Assembly (NCBI GenBank): GCA_017694335.1
Contig: JADIMZ010000101.1
Span: 1-57,764 of the forward strand
Origin: Candidatus Pullibacteroides excrementavium
Lineage (GTDB): Bacteria > Bacteroidota > Bacteroidia > Bacteroidales > P3
DNA: 57,764 nt
Reading direction: 5' to 3'
The first letter of the stretch is position 1. Each line of letters begins with the position of its first letter. Positions 46,170 through 55,794 of the stretch are shown here, piece after piece. The position numbers and the translations under genes were made by a program. The notes under the pieces are model-generated. The model did no database searches. It saw only the letters and a list, made by a program, of their open reading frames with translations, and was not told where the DNA came from.

Positions 46170-49100
46170 CTAACGACCGACCACCATCCTGCGGACAGCC
46201 GATTGCCTCTTCGAATCCGACACCAAGACAAAATAAACCCCATCGGGCCATGCGGACACATCCACATCCAGCCTATCGGTATTCACATTCTCCCGCCGGA
46301 AGACCAAACGTCCTGCGGCATCGAACACTTCCAACCGCAGAATCATCTCATCGCTGGCCACCACGAAATTCTGCCAAGCCGGATTCGGGTAAATCCTGAA
46401 TTGGCAAGCAGCCGGATTCTCATTTGAAAGATTTTCGACAAAGACCGCCGTCACTGCCAAGTCGCCCGTCATGACGATAGCCGTATCCGCTGCCCGAACA
46501 CTGTCCTGACCGACAACCCAAGCTACGAAATGCCAATTTTCGGCCGCCACGGCTTTCAATTCCACATTCGACCCTGCTTCATACGTATACTCGCCTGTCG
46601 AAGGCGTGGTTTCCCCTTCTCCAACCTTAGTTATCGTCAACGTATACATTTCCGGTTGCGGTTCTTCCTCTTCCACAAAGACCGCCTTAATCTCCATCGA
46701 TGTTTCCAAAACAAAATCCAGCATGAAAGAAAGATACGTAGAGGAATCGCCGTTCACCACCCAATGCGAGAACAGCCAATGCTCTGCCGCAGTAGCCTCC
46801 AACTGCCATTCGCTTCCGGCCCGAGCCACAGAGTCTCCTTCCCAATTCAATTCCCCCTGTCCTTCTCTGGAAACCGATACCGGATATTCCACATAGTCAA
46901 AAACAGCCAACACCGACAGGTCCGCTTCCACGACCCGATGCAAGACAAGGGAATCCACGGTTTCCTGGCCATCAATCAACCAATGCTCAAACACCAAACG
47001 GTTTTCTTCCGGCAAAGCTTCCACTTCGAAAACCTGTCCGGCCGCCCTGTTATAAACACCCGTATCCAACGAAAGCCGGGCTTCAGGCAAGTTCACAGAC
47101 AGACGAACCGTGTATACCGTCATGTCGGCAATAGCCACATCCACGGTATTGGTCTCCGAAACCAAGCCCGATTGGTAAACGGCGGCCACATAATAAGTGA
47201 AATTTCCTACAGGCAGCTCCTCATCCACGTAAACCGTATCGAAAACCGTGTCTATGGCTACATCATTCCGGTACACGATGTAGTTCCATAATTGGAACAA
47301 ACTGTCTTGCGATGCCGGAACCCCGCCCCAACGAAGCCGCACATCATTCAGATCGGTTTCTTGACTCAAAGCCCCGACGGCCGGAACATCTACAGAATCA
47401 AACGCTTTTACCCGCACTTGGTCTATCTGTATTTCCGAATTGCCCCAACTCCCGACAGCTCGGATTTTATAGCCTTTATGCGTTATCGGAAGCAGCCTCT
47501 CATAATACATCCAGGCATCCTTGCCAGTTTGACCGCAACCGCAGGCCTTGATGGAGTCGGACAACACATATTCACTGCCATCCATGGTATAATACACGTA
47601 AATCCACGAGGTTGTCCCTGATTCATAAGCAGAGCTGCTCCCATCGCAGGGATTACTGTTCCACCAATAGAACGAAAGCGCCGAAAAATCGGCATCCCCC
47701 ATATCCATTTCCGGACTATAGAGCTCGCCATACGAATTCGGATCATGGTAATACGACGAATACAAAAGGGAATATGTCCCGTCAAAAGCCCCGTTCGTAT
47801 AGGGAGCGAAGTACCAGGAATTGGACGAAGAGGCCTCCCAGCGGCAATCCTCATCAAGTTGCCCGCCCGTATAACCCAATGTGGTCCAGCATCCATTGCC
47901 AAAATCCTCAAAACTTTCGGTCATCGGGAATTCATCAATCAAGCCGCACTCGGTCTTAAAAACCAAGGGCGAAGACCATTCGGAAGCCACTGAATCCGAT
48001 GTGCCCCCCCGCTGCAAACCGCTTGCACACGGACTTGGTATTCCGTACTGGAAGCAAGATCCTTGATGCACACCGAACGTTCTCCCCCTTCCACCGAAAA
48101 CAGGGAGCACAATGACACTGTATCCGGCAGCACCTTATCCACTTCTATCCAGAAAAGTTCCGGATCGCTTGTCTTTTCCCAGGAAATCCAAGCCGAATCC
48201 GCTGCCACCGTCTGCAATGCCACTTGGCGCGGCGCAGGACAAGGAGGCGTAAGCCCGATTTCAAGATTATCAAAACAAGCCAGATACGCGCTATATCCCA
48301 AAGTACCGCTACCTTTTCCCATAATCCGCAAGCCGAAATACTTCACATCCGTGCTTTCCGCCATATAGGAACCCGTATATTGCACATATTCGGCCGATAC
48401 AGGCTGCTTGATCACCTCGAAACATTCCTCCATCCGCGAGGGCAACGGAGCATCTCCCACCCACATCCCAATGGAATCGATTCCCACTATATCATTGGTA
48501 CGCAAATAGAAAGAGAAGTCATACGAAACAGATTCCTCCACATTGACCCCACGCAAAATGATCCATTCATCAAATTTCTTACCGGCCTGCGAAGGTTCTT
48601 CAAACGTCATGAATTTGCTATCCCCATAGCCATCCTGAACCAGATAACCATACGTGGCCACATCCAACAAAGTTCCCGGACGGGACACATAGGCCATGTT
48701 CTCCGGCATATCCATTCCGTACGACAAAGAAGAGAAGTCTTCCAATACCGGAATGTCCAACGGAAGCTGACGGGTCGTGAAACGGAACGGACCGCTCCAA
48801 TCGGAATACTCTGTCCCGCTTACAGCCCGAACATACGCGCTGTAGAAGGTCAACGGCTCAAATTCCGTAATCGTGTACAAGGTCTGCCCCGACACGGGAA
48901 CCGGCACTGCCGTTTCGGGATCAAAATCCGCGCCGGCACCATACACCACTTCATAATCAGAGGAAACGCCCGTTTCCACCCAATGCAAGGTATTCGTGCT
49001 TGCATCATAAGTCAGATTAGCCGGCATGTCGCAGCTCACCGGAGCCAATGCCGGCAAAGCCACATTATCCACATACAATCTTTTATTGGCGGTTTCATCC

Positions 49101-49579
49101 ACAAACGCGATACATATGTACCTGGTCCCTGCCGGCAAATCCTCCTTGCTGTATTCCGCCCAATGTTCTTCCTCTCCGGCATAGTGGGTTTCCGACCAAG
49201 TAAAATCCTCTATGGCTTTCCCCGTAACAGACCATCCCACTTGATAAGCCGCCCCCTTACCCGAAAAATCCATGGGAACCCAATATTGAAAACCCAATAC
49301 CGCTTCCGAAGACACATCCAGGCAAGGACTGATCAAATATTGTTGGGGATTGTCGGGAAATCCGGCGGGGCTGGAAAAAAGAAAGCTTTTACCTCCCCCG
49401 CTCCCGTCCGGATTGTCTGCCAACGACATCAAGCCATCAGCCTGGAGTTCCGGGTTGGCATAGACCACAGTCCAATTCTTTGGTGGAAAATAATCGTTTT
49501 CAAAATCTTCCGTCACTTGCGACCAAGATGCGGTGCTACTGGCAAACAGCATCATCAAAAACAAACTCGTCTTTTTCAT
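46170..49579 (-). pseudogene. T9SS adhesin interrupted by one frameshift in a G7 tract
   Basis: Two overlapping frames make one gene. The first (49579 to 47939) has a signal peptide (KKTSLFLMMLFASSTASWSQ), anchor-J-like domains (VTEDFENDYFPPKNWTV; LEDFSSLSYGMDMPENM) and FN3-like linkers, and runs out as VQAVCSGGAHRIQ. The second picks up as GGTSDSVASEWSSP with a third anchor-J-like domain (MTESFEDFGNGCWTTLG), three Flg_new_2-like repeats (EGQGELNWEGDSVARAG; VGEGETTPSTGEYTYEAG) and a sorting domain (FRIYPNPAWQNFVV). The break is at the run of seven G (plus-strand C, 48004-48010); eight G would restore one 1136-residue protein. As it stands the product would lack its sorting domain. It may be a true mutation, a phase-variable tract or a base-count error. 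Confidence 0.85.
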
Positions 49580-49780
49580 ACCTTCTCATTTTTAAACACA
49601 AACGCTTTTTCTTCCCGCCCAAAGAAATGAGCGGGACTCTTGGATGCGATATTAAAAATATGCCGCGATTCACCCTCACCTGTCAAGGCTACAGAATGGA
49701 TACAAAATAAAAACCTACGTTTACAAAACGGATACAGAAAAATATAAATAAATAATACAAAGGAAATTAAATACAGAAAA

Positions 49781-49811
49781 CAAAGATACGGGAATACGTT
49801 TCAGTACGCAA
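49781..49811 (-). promoter_or_regulatory. Bacteroidetes-type promoter for the frameshifted adhesin gene
   Basis: Minus strand: TTG (49811-49809), 20 bases, then TATCTTTG (49788-49781). This fits both the -33 and -7 elements and their known 19-21 base spacing, though the -33 lacks its first T. It lies just after the regulator gene and about 200 bases before the adhesin ATG, so the adhesin has its own promoter and a long AT-rich leader. Confidence 0.6.
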
Positions 49812-49825
49812 GGGCGGGAACAAGC

Positions 49826-51612
49826 TCAGTAACGGGAAAGAAACTCGGACAATGACTCCGACTTCGATGTCAATCCCAATTTGCGACGCAAACGCACCCT
49901 GGCAATCCGGACCGAATTAGGATCCTGGTTCATCACCATGGCTATTTCCTTAGTACTAAGGTTCAGCCTAATAAAAGCGCAAAGCCGTTTCTCGGCATGA
50001 GTAAGACGGGGAAAATCCTTTTGCAAGTTCTCAAAGAAACTCTGGTGTATCTGGGAAAAGGAAGCCTCAAACTCAGCCAGCATATTGGCATTGAGAGACC
50101 GCCTCAACTTCCATATCAAAGGAGACAAGGCAGAACGCTCCTTTTCCGGCAAGGCATCCCGGCAACTAGCCAGTCTTTGATGGTAGATTTCAGGACCTCG
50201 TCTTTAGACATCCTCAGCATCACTTCGTTAACCAGCTCCTTCTCTTTCAATTCCAATTTATCCTTCAAGGCCTTTTCTTCCAACAATTGATTCTTCTGCT
50301 CCACTTTCTTCTTCTGGTAATAGAAAAGGAGAACCAGAATCCCGAAGACCAGAACCAGGCTGCAAATGACAAAACCGTACACATACCGGTTCATGCGGTT
50401 CCGCATCTCCAGCTCCCGGTTCTTGTATTCAAAATCCATGCGCTGCCGGGCCAGTTCGAATTCGGATTGGAGCAATTGGCGGCGAGCCTGCCGCTCGTTT
50501 TCTTCCATATTGGTCCTCTTCACCAAATCAAGATACTGTTTCAAGGACGCATAGGCCATTCCCACATTCCCCAAGCAATCGTTCAAGGCGCTCTTCATCC
50601 CCATAGCGGCCATTTGCAATGGCAAATTATTGGCAAGCGTCGCTGCCGACAAGGCCGAGTCCACCAAAGCCAGAGCCTGCTCGTAACGGCCTTCCTTCTT
50701 CAGAATATCGGCCCCCTCCATCCATATCCGAACCCGCACCTCCCACTCGTCAAACCGCCGGCTCACAGACACGCCTTTTTCCAGATACTGCATAGCCAGC
50801 ACATTATCTCCCTTTAGCGCGTAAGCCTTTCCCATATAGTAATACGTGTTCGACAATCGATAATTTCCCTCCGATTTTCGGGCCCTCGACAAGGACTCCG
50901 ACAATAAAGGCAGTGCCGAATCGACTTTGCCTAATCCAATATAACAAATCGCCATATTGGTCAAGGTCAAAGGGTAAACATCCGGCGGAAGGATACTCAT
51001 ACGATCCAGATTCTTGGCAAACAAAGGCAACGCGACTTCATTTTCATTCAAAGCCAAATAAACCAAAGCCGTATTATTCATAGCGTAGGCATCAAACACC
51101 GAATCCCCGGCCTCCCGGTTCAAAGCCCTTGCCATTTCATTGGACTCCAATGCTTTCTGCAAATCTCCCAATGAATACCAATAGGCCCCGATAGCAAAAT
51201 ACAGCTTGATTTCCAATGTTTTCAAACGCATATCCTCCTTTCCAGGCTGGCATGCGTCCAAAGCCTGCGTATAGTACAGCAAAGCCTCCTCGAAATCGTC
51301 CTTCTGCATGAAATACACGCCTGCCAAATAATATGAATAAGCTTTGTAATAGGAAGAAGCCGATTCCCGGGCCATAGGCAGCAGGAAATCTTTCAACAGA
51401 ATACCATAATCGTAGCCTTCCCTTTTCCGTTGCAGGAACTCCACAAGGCCGATCAAACTTTCCATATCCGGTTCCTTGCCATCCACAACCGTCTCATAGA
51501 CTGTTTTCAAGGAATCCGGCAAGTGCAAGGAATCGACGGGCCGCATGGCAAACCCGCACGGAAGCAGGCCCAACCCTATCAGCAAACAAAGAAAATACTT
51601 ACACTTAACCAT
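49826..51612 (-). pseudogene. membrane TPR/HTH regulator, second copy, interrupted by a frameshift
   Basis: Frame one (51612 to 50116) gives a signal peptide (YFLCLLIGLGLLPCGFA), TPR repeats (YYLAGVYFMQKDDFEEALLYYTQALDAC; NTYYYMGKAYALKGDNVLAMQYLEKGV), a TM helix at about 409-433 (YGFVICSLVLVFGILVLLFYY) and a coiled coil, then ends in the aberrant tail CRKRSVLPCLL. The adjacent frame (50152 to 49826) carries the rest: EKERSALSPLIWKLRRSLN and the LuxR-type HTH (LTHAEKRLCAFIRLNLSTKEIAMVMN). One added base near GGG at 50158-50160 would give VAGDALPEKERS and a 595-residue protein, parallel to the 582-residue paralogue at 41575. As read, the membrane sensor is cut off from its DNA-binding domain. 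It starts 26 bases after the tgt stop. Confidence 0.85.
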
Positions 51613-51637
51613 TAGTTTCTCATTGCGTCACGCCTTG

Positions 51638-52774
51638 TCATAACCGCTGCATCACCCGGCCCAGCATAGCCGATTTCCAAGCCGGAAAATCCCCTTGCAG
51701 GATATGATGGCGAGCCTCACCGACCAGCCATAGATAAAACGCCAAGTTATGCAAACTGGCCACCATGGCTGCCAAATATTCCTGAGAATGGAACAGATGC
51801 CGCAAGTACGCCTTAGTATAGAGCCTGTCCACATAGCTGGCCCCATCCTCTTCAATCAAAGAAAAATCCTCTGCCCATTTCTTGTTCTTCATGTTCATGA
51901 TACCGTTTTTAGTGAACAGCATCGCATTGCGTCCGTTGCGGGTCGGCATCACGCAATCGAACATATCCACTCCCTGGGCAATCCCTTCCAGAAGATTCTC
52001 CGGCGTACCCACCCCCATCAGATAACGAGGCTTGTCTTTGGGCAGGATATCGCAAACCAATTCCGTCAATTCATACATATCCTCTTTCGGTTCGCCTACC
52101 GAAAGACCGCCGATTGCACAGCCGCCCGCCACTTCCACCGAAGCCACCTTCTCGGCCGAAATCCGCCGCAAATCCCGGTAAGTGCTACCTTGGACAATAG
52201 GAAACAAGGCCTGCTCATAACCATATACGGGGTCCGTCTCCGTAAATCGCTTCACGCAACGGTCCAGCCACGCATGCGTCATATTCATCGAAGCCTTTGC
52301 ATATTCATACTCGCAAGGATAAGGGGTACATTCATCAAAAGCCATCATGATATCCGCCCCGATGACCCGCTCGATATCCATCACTTTTTCCGGCGTGAAC
52401 AAATGCTTCGAACCGTCTATATGGGAACGGAACTCCACTCCGTGCTCGGCATGGATCTTGCGGGTCCCCGCCAAAGAATAGACCTGGAATCCCCCACTGT
52501 CGGTCAGCATGGGCCTGTTCCAAGCATTGAATTTCTGAATCCCGCCAGCCGCCTTGATTACGTCCAATCCCGGACGGAGATACAAATGGTAAGTATTGCC
52601 CAAAATAATCTGGGCCTTTACATCCTCTGCCAAATCGGTCACCTGTACCGCCTTGACCGATCCGACGGTACCCACCGGCATAAATATAGGCGTCCGGATT
52701 TCACCATGTGCTGTCTTGATCAAGCCGGCACGGGCTTTGCTGCCGGAATCTTGTGCTTGAAGGGTAAACTGCAT
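51638..52774 (-). CDS. tgt: queuine/preQ1 tRNA-ribosyltransferase
   Basis: TGT swaps guanine 34 for preQ1 in tRNAs with GUN anticodons. 378 residues, usual length. TIM-barrel landmarks: GEIRTPIFMPVGTVGSVKAV, LTDSGGFQVYSLAG with the general-base Asp (about residue 92), GGCAIGGLSVGEP, and MFDCVMPTRNGRNA with the nucleophilic Asp (about 265). The zinc site is unusual: where E. coli has CxCxxC before the AYLRHL motif, this protein reads GASYVDRLYTKAYLRHL, so all three Cys are replaced, while the His of LHNL remains. I believe other Bacteroidetes TGTs share this. Divergent from the glycosyltransferase gene. Confidence 0.95.
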   Translation of the reverse strand: MQFTLQAQDSGSKARAGLIKTAHGEIRTPIFMPVGTVGSVKAVQVTDLAEDVKAQIILGNTYHLYLRPGLDVIKAAGGIQKFNAWNRPMLTDSGGFQVYSLAGTRKIHAEHGVEFRSHIDGSKHLFTPEKVMDIERVIGADIMMAFDECTPYPCEYEYAKASMNMTHAWLDRCVKRFTETDPVYGYEQALFPIVQGSTYRDLRRISAEKVASVEVAGGCAIGGLSVGEPKEDMYELTELVCDILPKDKPRYLMGVGTPENLLEGIAQGVDMFDCVMPTRNGRNAMLFTKNGIMNMKNKKWAEDFSLIEEDGASYVDRLYTKAYLRHLFHSQEYLAAMVASLHNLAFYLWLVGEARHHILQGDFPAWKSAMLGRVMQRL

Positions 52775-52840
52775 TTCTTTATGTTGTTATGAAGCGAAAG
52801 CCTGCACATCCAAGCGCGCAAAAGCATTCCTATAAGTTCA

Positions 52841-52848
52841 CAAAGATA
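52841..52848 (-). promoter_or_regulatory. candidate -7 promoter element for tgt
   Basis: Minus strand TATCTTTG, identical to the -7 element before the frameshifted adhesin and a full match to TAnnTTTG, 67 bases before the tgt ATG. No clear -33 partner. Confidence 0.5.
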
Positions 52849-52913
52849 CACAATGGGAGCGATTCGCCGCTACACAGTCCCGCATCTCAAGTCAGAAGAT
52901 TACGGAATTTGAT

Positions 52914-52921
52914 TACTTTTG
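52914..52921 (+). promoter_or_regulatory. candidate -7 promoter element for the GT2-sigma-lptG run
   Basis: TACTTTTG matches TAnnTTTG and lies 50 bases before the glycosyltransferase ATG. With the opposite element at 52841-52848 it makes the 196-base gap a divergent promoter pair. Confidence 0.5.
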
Positions 52922-52970
52922 CGCCCTTTTCACGACCGCGCTCCACCCGTTTTTTTGCAAAATTTCAGCC

Positions 52971-54119
52971 ATGGAATTCAGATTCGAACCTTCGTTTTGG
53001 GAATACATCCTATTGGCACTCCTTCTGGTATCCGCATTGGGGACATTCCTTTTCCATTGGAAAATCTACCGTCCTATCCCCAAATACCCTTCCATCCCGA
53101 CCGGGCCCAGCCGGCAAGGCATCTCCATCGTCCTTTCCGGCAAGAACCATTACGAATCCCTCAAGCAGAACCTGGAGTTCTGGCTCAAACAAGATTATCC
53201 CGAATTCGAAGTCATTGTCGTCCATGAAAAAACAGACGAGGAGACGCACCTTCTACTGGAAAGCATGGGACGGCAGTACCCCATGCTCAGAGAAGTAAAC
53301 GCCAACCAAAGCATCAATTTCTTTGACGAAGAAAAATTCTCTTTGTCCATCGGAGTCCGGGCCGCCCGATACGATTGCGTCATACTCACATCCCCTTTAT
53401 ACCGCCCGGCTTCAACGCATTGCATCGAGGCCATGCAAGCTGCCTTCTTCAAGGATGTCAAGGTGGTGATCGGAAGGGTTGTCAGCCAGAACGACCCGAA
53501 GAAAATCTGTTCATTCCGTCATTTCCTCGAAACGGAACGACGGATAGAATATACCGGCTTCGCTCTTCAGGGAAAAGCATTCACTGCCGAACGGCCACTG
53601 ATAGCCTACCGCAAAGACTTTTTCCTGGAGCACCAAGGATACACAGGCAGTTATGCGATAGAAACCGGAAATTTCGACCTGCTTGCCAAACACATAGGGT
53701 CAAGCCAAGATGTCCAGGTCCAAATGTCCGCTGAAGCCACGGTAATTCCCGTCACAGCCTTGCCGGTCCCGACAGCCAAAGCCGAAAAAGCCTACCAGAA
53801 CATTCTTTCTTTCCAACAGACACTCGCTTCCGGCATCCTACGATCTTACCACGCCCTTGAATCCCTCTTCAGCTTGACTTTCCTGTCCGGATGCATCCTG
53901 TTCGGATTCCAACTTGGCCAACTGGAGACACAGCCATTCCCTTCCTGGTTTTTCTATTTCATAAGCATCGGCATTTTCCACTTCTGTTACCAGGCCATTT
54001 CCATGCAAAAGGCGGGAAAACGGTTCCAAAGCGGATTGTTTTGGTTCGCTCTACCCGTATATGGATTTTTATATATATCTTTGTTGTTTGCCCTCATAGC
54101 AAGGATTAAACGCAGATGA
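52971..54119 (+). CDS. membrane-anchored family 2 glycosyltransferase
   Basis: 382 residues. An N-terminal TM helix (EYILLALLLVSALGTFLFHW) precedes a GT-A domain. GISIVLSGKNHYESLKQNLEFWLKQDYPEFEVIVVHEKTDEET is the nucleotide-binding start typical of GT2 enzymes. The expected DxD position reads YDCVILTSPLYRP, so the metal motif is atypical (TSP in place of DAD); catalysis or donor binding may differ. Two or more TM helices close the protein (LFSLTFLSGCILFGFQL; FWFALPVYGFLYISLLFALIA). It probably acts on a lipid-linked or surface glycan. Its TGA overlaps the ATG of the sigma factor gene (ATGA). Confidence 0.8.
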   Translation: MEFRFEPSFWEYILLALLLVSALGTFLFHWKIYRPIPKYPSIPTGPSRQGISIVLSGKNHYESLKQNLEFWLKQDYPEFEVIVVHEKTDEETHLLLESMGRQYPMLREVNANQSINFFDEEKFSLSIGVRAARYDCVILTSPLYRPASTHCIEAMQAAFFKDVKVVIGRVVSQNDPKKICSFRHFLETERRIEYTGFALQGKAFTAERPLIAYRKDFFLEHQGYTGSYAIETGNFDLLAKHIGSSQDVQVQMSAEATVIPVTALPVPTAKAEKAYQNILSFQQTLASGILRSYHALESLFSLTFLSGCILFGFQLGQLETQPFPSWFFYFISIGIFHFCYQAISMQKAGKRFQSGLFWFALPVYGFLYISLLFALIARIKRR

Positions 54120-54700
54120 CAGACAAGGACGAAGACCGGCAGCTGGTGAGGCGTATCATGGAAGAGAACAGCCAGAACGCCTGCACCCGACTGGTCAACA
54201 AATACCACGAGCCGCTTTTCCAGTTCATGCTGGATCGCCTCCGCATGGAAGCCGAAACCGAGGATTTGTTGCAGGAAGTCTTCACCAAAGTGTTCAACAA
54301 CCTGTCCTCATACAATCCCCGCTATGCGTTCAGCACTTGGTTGTACAATATCGCCAACCACAGCTGCATCGATTTCTTGCGCAGAAAGGGGAAAAATCCC
54401 GGAAATGAAAGATTTCTGACTCCCGAACATCTCTCGCCGGAAACCTCTCCCCTGGACAAGGAAATCCTGGACGAGGAAGGCTGCTGCTCCGACAGCTGCA
54501 AGCTTCGGGCCGAAGACATGCTGGACATGCTTCCCGAACGCTACCGGAAAGTATTTGAGATGCGGTACATAGAGAGGCTCAAATACCGGGAAATTGCGGA
54601 CAGGACAGGCATCCCGATGGGCACAATCAAGACTTATCTGTTCAGGGCCAAAGCTTTCCTGAACGCAAACGCAAAAAAAGCCGACCAAAAAGATGCGTAA
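54116..54700 (+). CDS. ECF-type RNA polymerase sigma factor
   Basis: 194 residues with only sigma regions 2 and 4. Region 2: EPLFQFMLDRLRMEAETEDLLQEVFTKVFNNL and FSTWLYNIANHSCIDFLRRK, the core-binding and -10 recognition helices. Region 4: LPERYRKVFEMRYIERLKYREIADRTGIPMGTIKTYLFRAKAFL, the -35 helix-turn-helix. The linker is acidic and holds CCSDSC. No anti-sigma gene is adjacent. It overlaps the glycosyltransferase gene before it and lptG after it (8 bases), so it is co-translated with envelope genes. In Porphyromonas gingivalis the ECF factor SigP controls T9SS genes; whether this is its orthologue I cannot tell. Confidence 0.92.
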   Translation: MTDKDEDRQLVRRIMEENSQNACTRLVNKYHEPLFQFMLDRLRMEAETEDLLQEVFTKVFNNLSSYNPRYAFSTWLYNIANHSCIDFLRRKGKNPGNERFLTPEHLSPETSPLDKEILDEEGCCSDSCKLRAEDMLDMLPERYRKVFEMRYIERLKYREIADRTGIPMGTIKTYLFRAKAFLNANAKKADQKDA

Positions 54701-55769
54701 ACTAGACTGGTACATCATCAAAAAGTTCCTGGGCTCTTTCTTCTTGTCCATCGCACTGATCATCGTCATTGTGGTGGTGTTCGACATTTCCGAAAAACTG
54801 GGACATTTCCTGGAAAAGGACGCTCCGCTGAAAGCCATCATTTTCGACTATTACGTCAACTTCATCCCTTATTTCGTCAATATGTTCAGTTCGCTGTTCA
54901 TATTCATATCGGTCATTTTCTTCACTTCCCGCCTGGCGCAGAATACCGAAATCGTACCTATGCTCAGTTCCGGCATCAGTTTTTACCGCCTGATGGTGCC
55001 TTATATCCTGTGCGCGGTTTTCATCGGTTTGCTCAACCTGCTTCTGGCCAATTTCGTGATTCCGGATGTCAACAAGGAACGTATCGCCTTCGAACGGGTT
55101 TATGTAAAGAAGCCTTATCAGAATTCCAATACGAACATCCATATCCAGTTCGATAGCAATACCTACTATTATGTGGAAAGTTTCGACCTCCGTTCCAACG
55201 TAGGCTACCGGTTCACCCGCGAAGTCATTGAAAACAACCGGCTGCAAGAGAAACTGAGCGCACAGAACATCCGTTACGATTCCGCCAAGAATATCTGGAA
55301 ATTGGTTTCTTACGTGGACCGCAAGCTAGAGCCTGATAGCGAGATAGTCGCCAAAGGGAATTATATCGAAATGGAACTCCCTGTCCGGCCTTTGGATTTC
55401 GCAGCCGACTACACCAAAGTGGACGAGCAGAACTTCAAAGAATTGAACGCGCTGATAGACAAAGAGGAGCTCCGGGGCAGCAGCCTGGTCGTCTATTACC
55501 GGTACGAGCGCATTCAACGTTTCCTGCATCCCCTCACCGCTGTCATATTGACGCTCATCGGCCTAGCCTTGTCTTCACAAAAGAGCCGGCAAGGAATCGG
55601 AAAAAATTTAGCCATCGGTATCGCCTTGGCTTTCACGTTTATCTTGTTCCTGCAGATGGCCAAAGTCTTTGCTACCTCCGGAGCAATGCCGGTCTGGCTG
55701 GCGGCCATGACTCCCATTATCATCTACGGCCTCATTGCCGCCTTCCTGATAAAGATAGCGCCAAAATAA
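54693..55769 (+). CDS. lptG: LptF/LptG-family LPS export permease
   Basis: YjgP/YjgQ-type inner-membrane permease of the LptBFG transporter that pulls LPS from the inner membrane and passes it to LptC. 358 residues. N-terminal MRKLDWYIIKKFLGSFFLSIALIIVIVVVFDISEK and the conserved ISVIFFTSRLAQNTEIVPMLSSGISFYRLMVPY mark the family. Three TM helices, a periplasmic beta-jellyroll (about 130-265), then three more TM helices. LptF and LptG are hard to separate by eye; the N-terminal LDWYI and Bacteroidetes context favour LptG. Confidence 0.85.
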   Translation: MRKLDWYIIKKFLGSFFLSIALIIVIVVVFDISEKLGHFLEKDAPLKAIIFDYYVNFIPYFVNMFSSLFIFISVIFFTSRLAQNTEIVPMLSSGISFYRLMVPYILCAVFIGLLNLLLANFVIPDVNKERIAFERVYVKKPYQNSNTNIHIQFDSNTYYYVESFDLRSNVGYRFTREVIENNRLQEKLSAQNIRYDSAKNIWKLVSYVDRKLEPDSEIVAKGNYIEMELPVRPLDFAADYTKVDEQNFKELNALIDKEELRGSSLVVYYRYERIQRFLHPLTAVILTLIGLALSSQKSRQGIGKNLAIGIALAFTFILFLQMAKVFATSGAMPVWLAAMTPIIIYGLIAAFLIKIAPK

Positions 55770-55794
55770 CAGCTTCAAAACACTGCACGGAAAG

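Noticed and set aside
48011..48110. Separate gene starting at 48110 for the second half of the adhesin
   Set aside because: The first 35 codons of that frame are out-of-frame sequence of the first half. There is no signal peptide, and the domain order joins perfectly across the G7 tract.
48224..49630. 468-codon plus-strand frame opposite the frameshifted adhesin
   Set aside because: The minus strand has recognisable anchor-J-like and FN3-like sequence there; the plus-strand translation has none.
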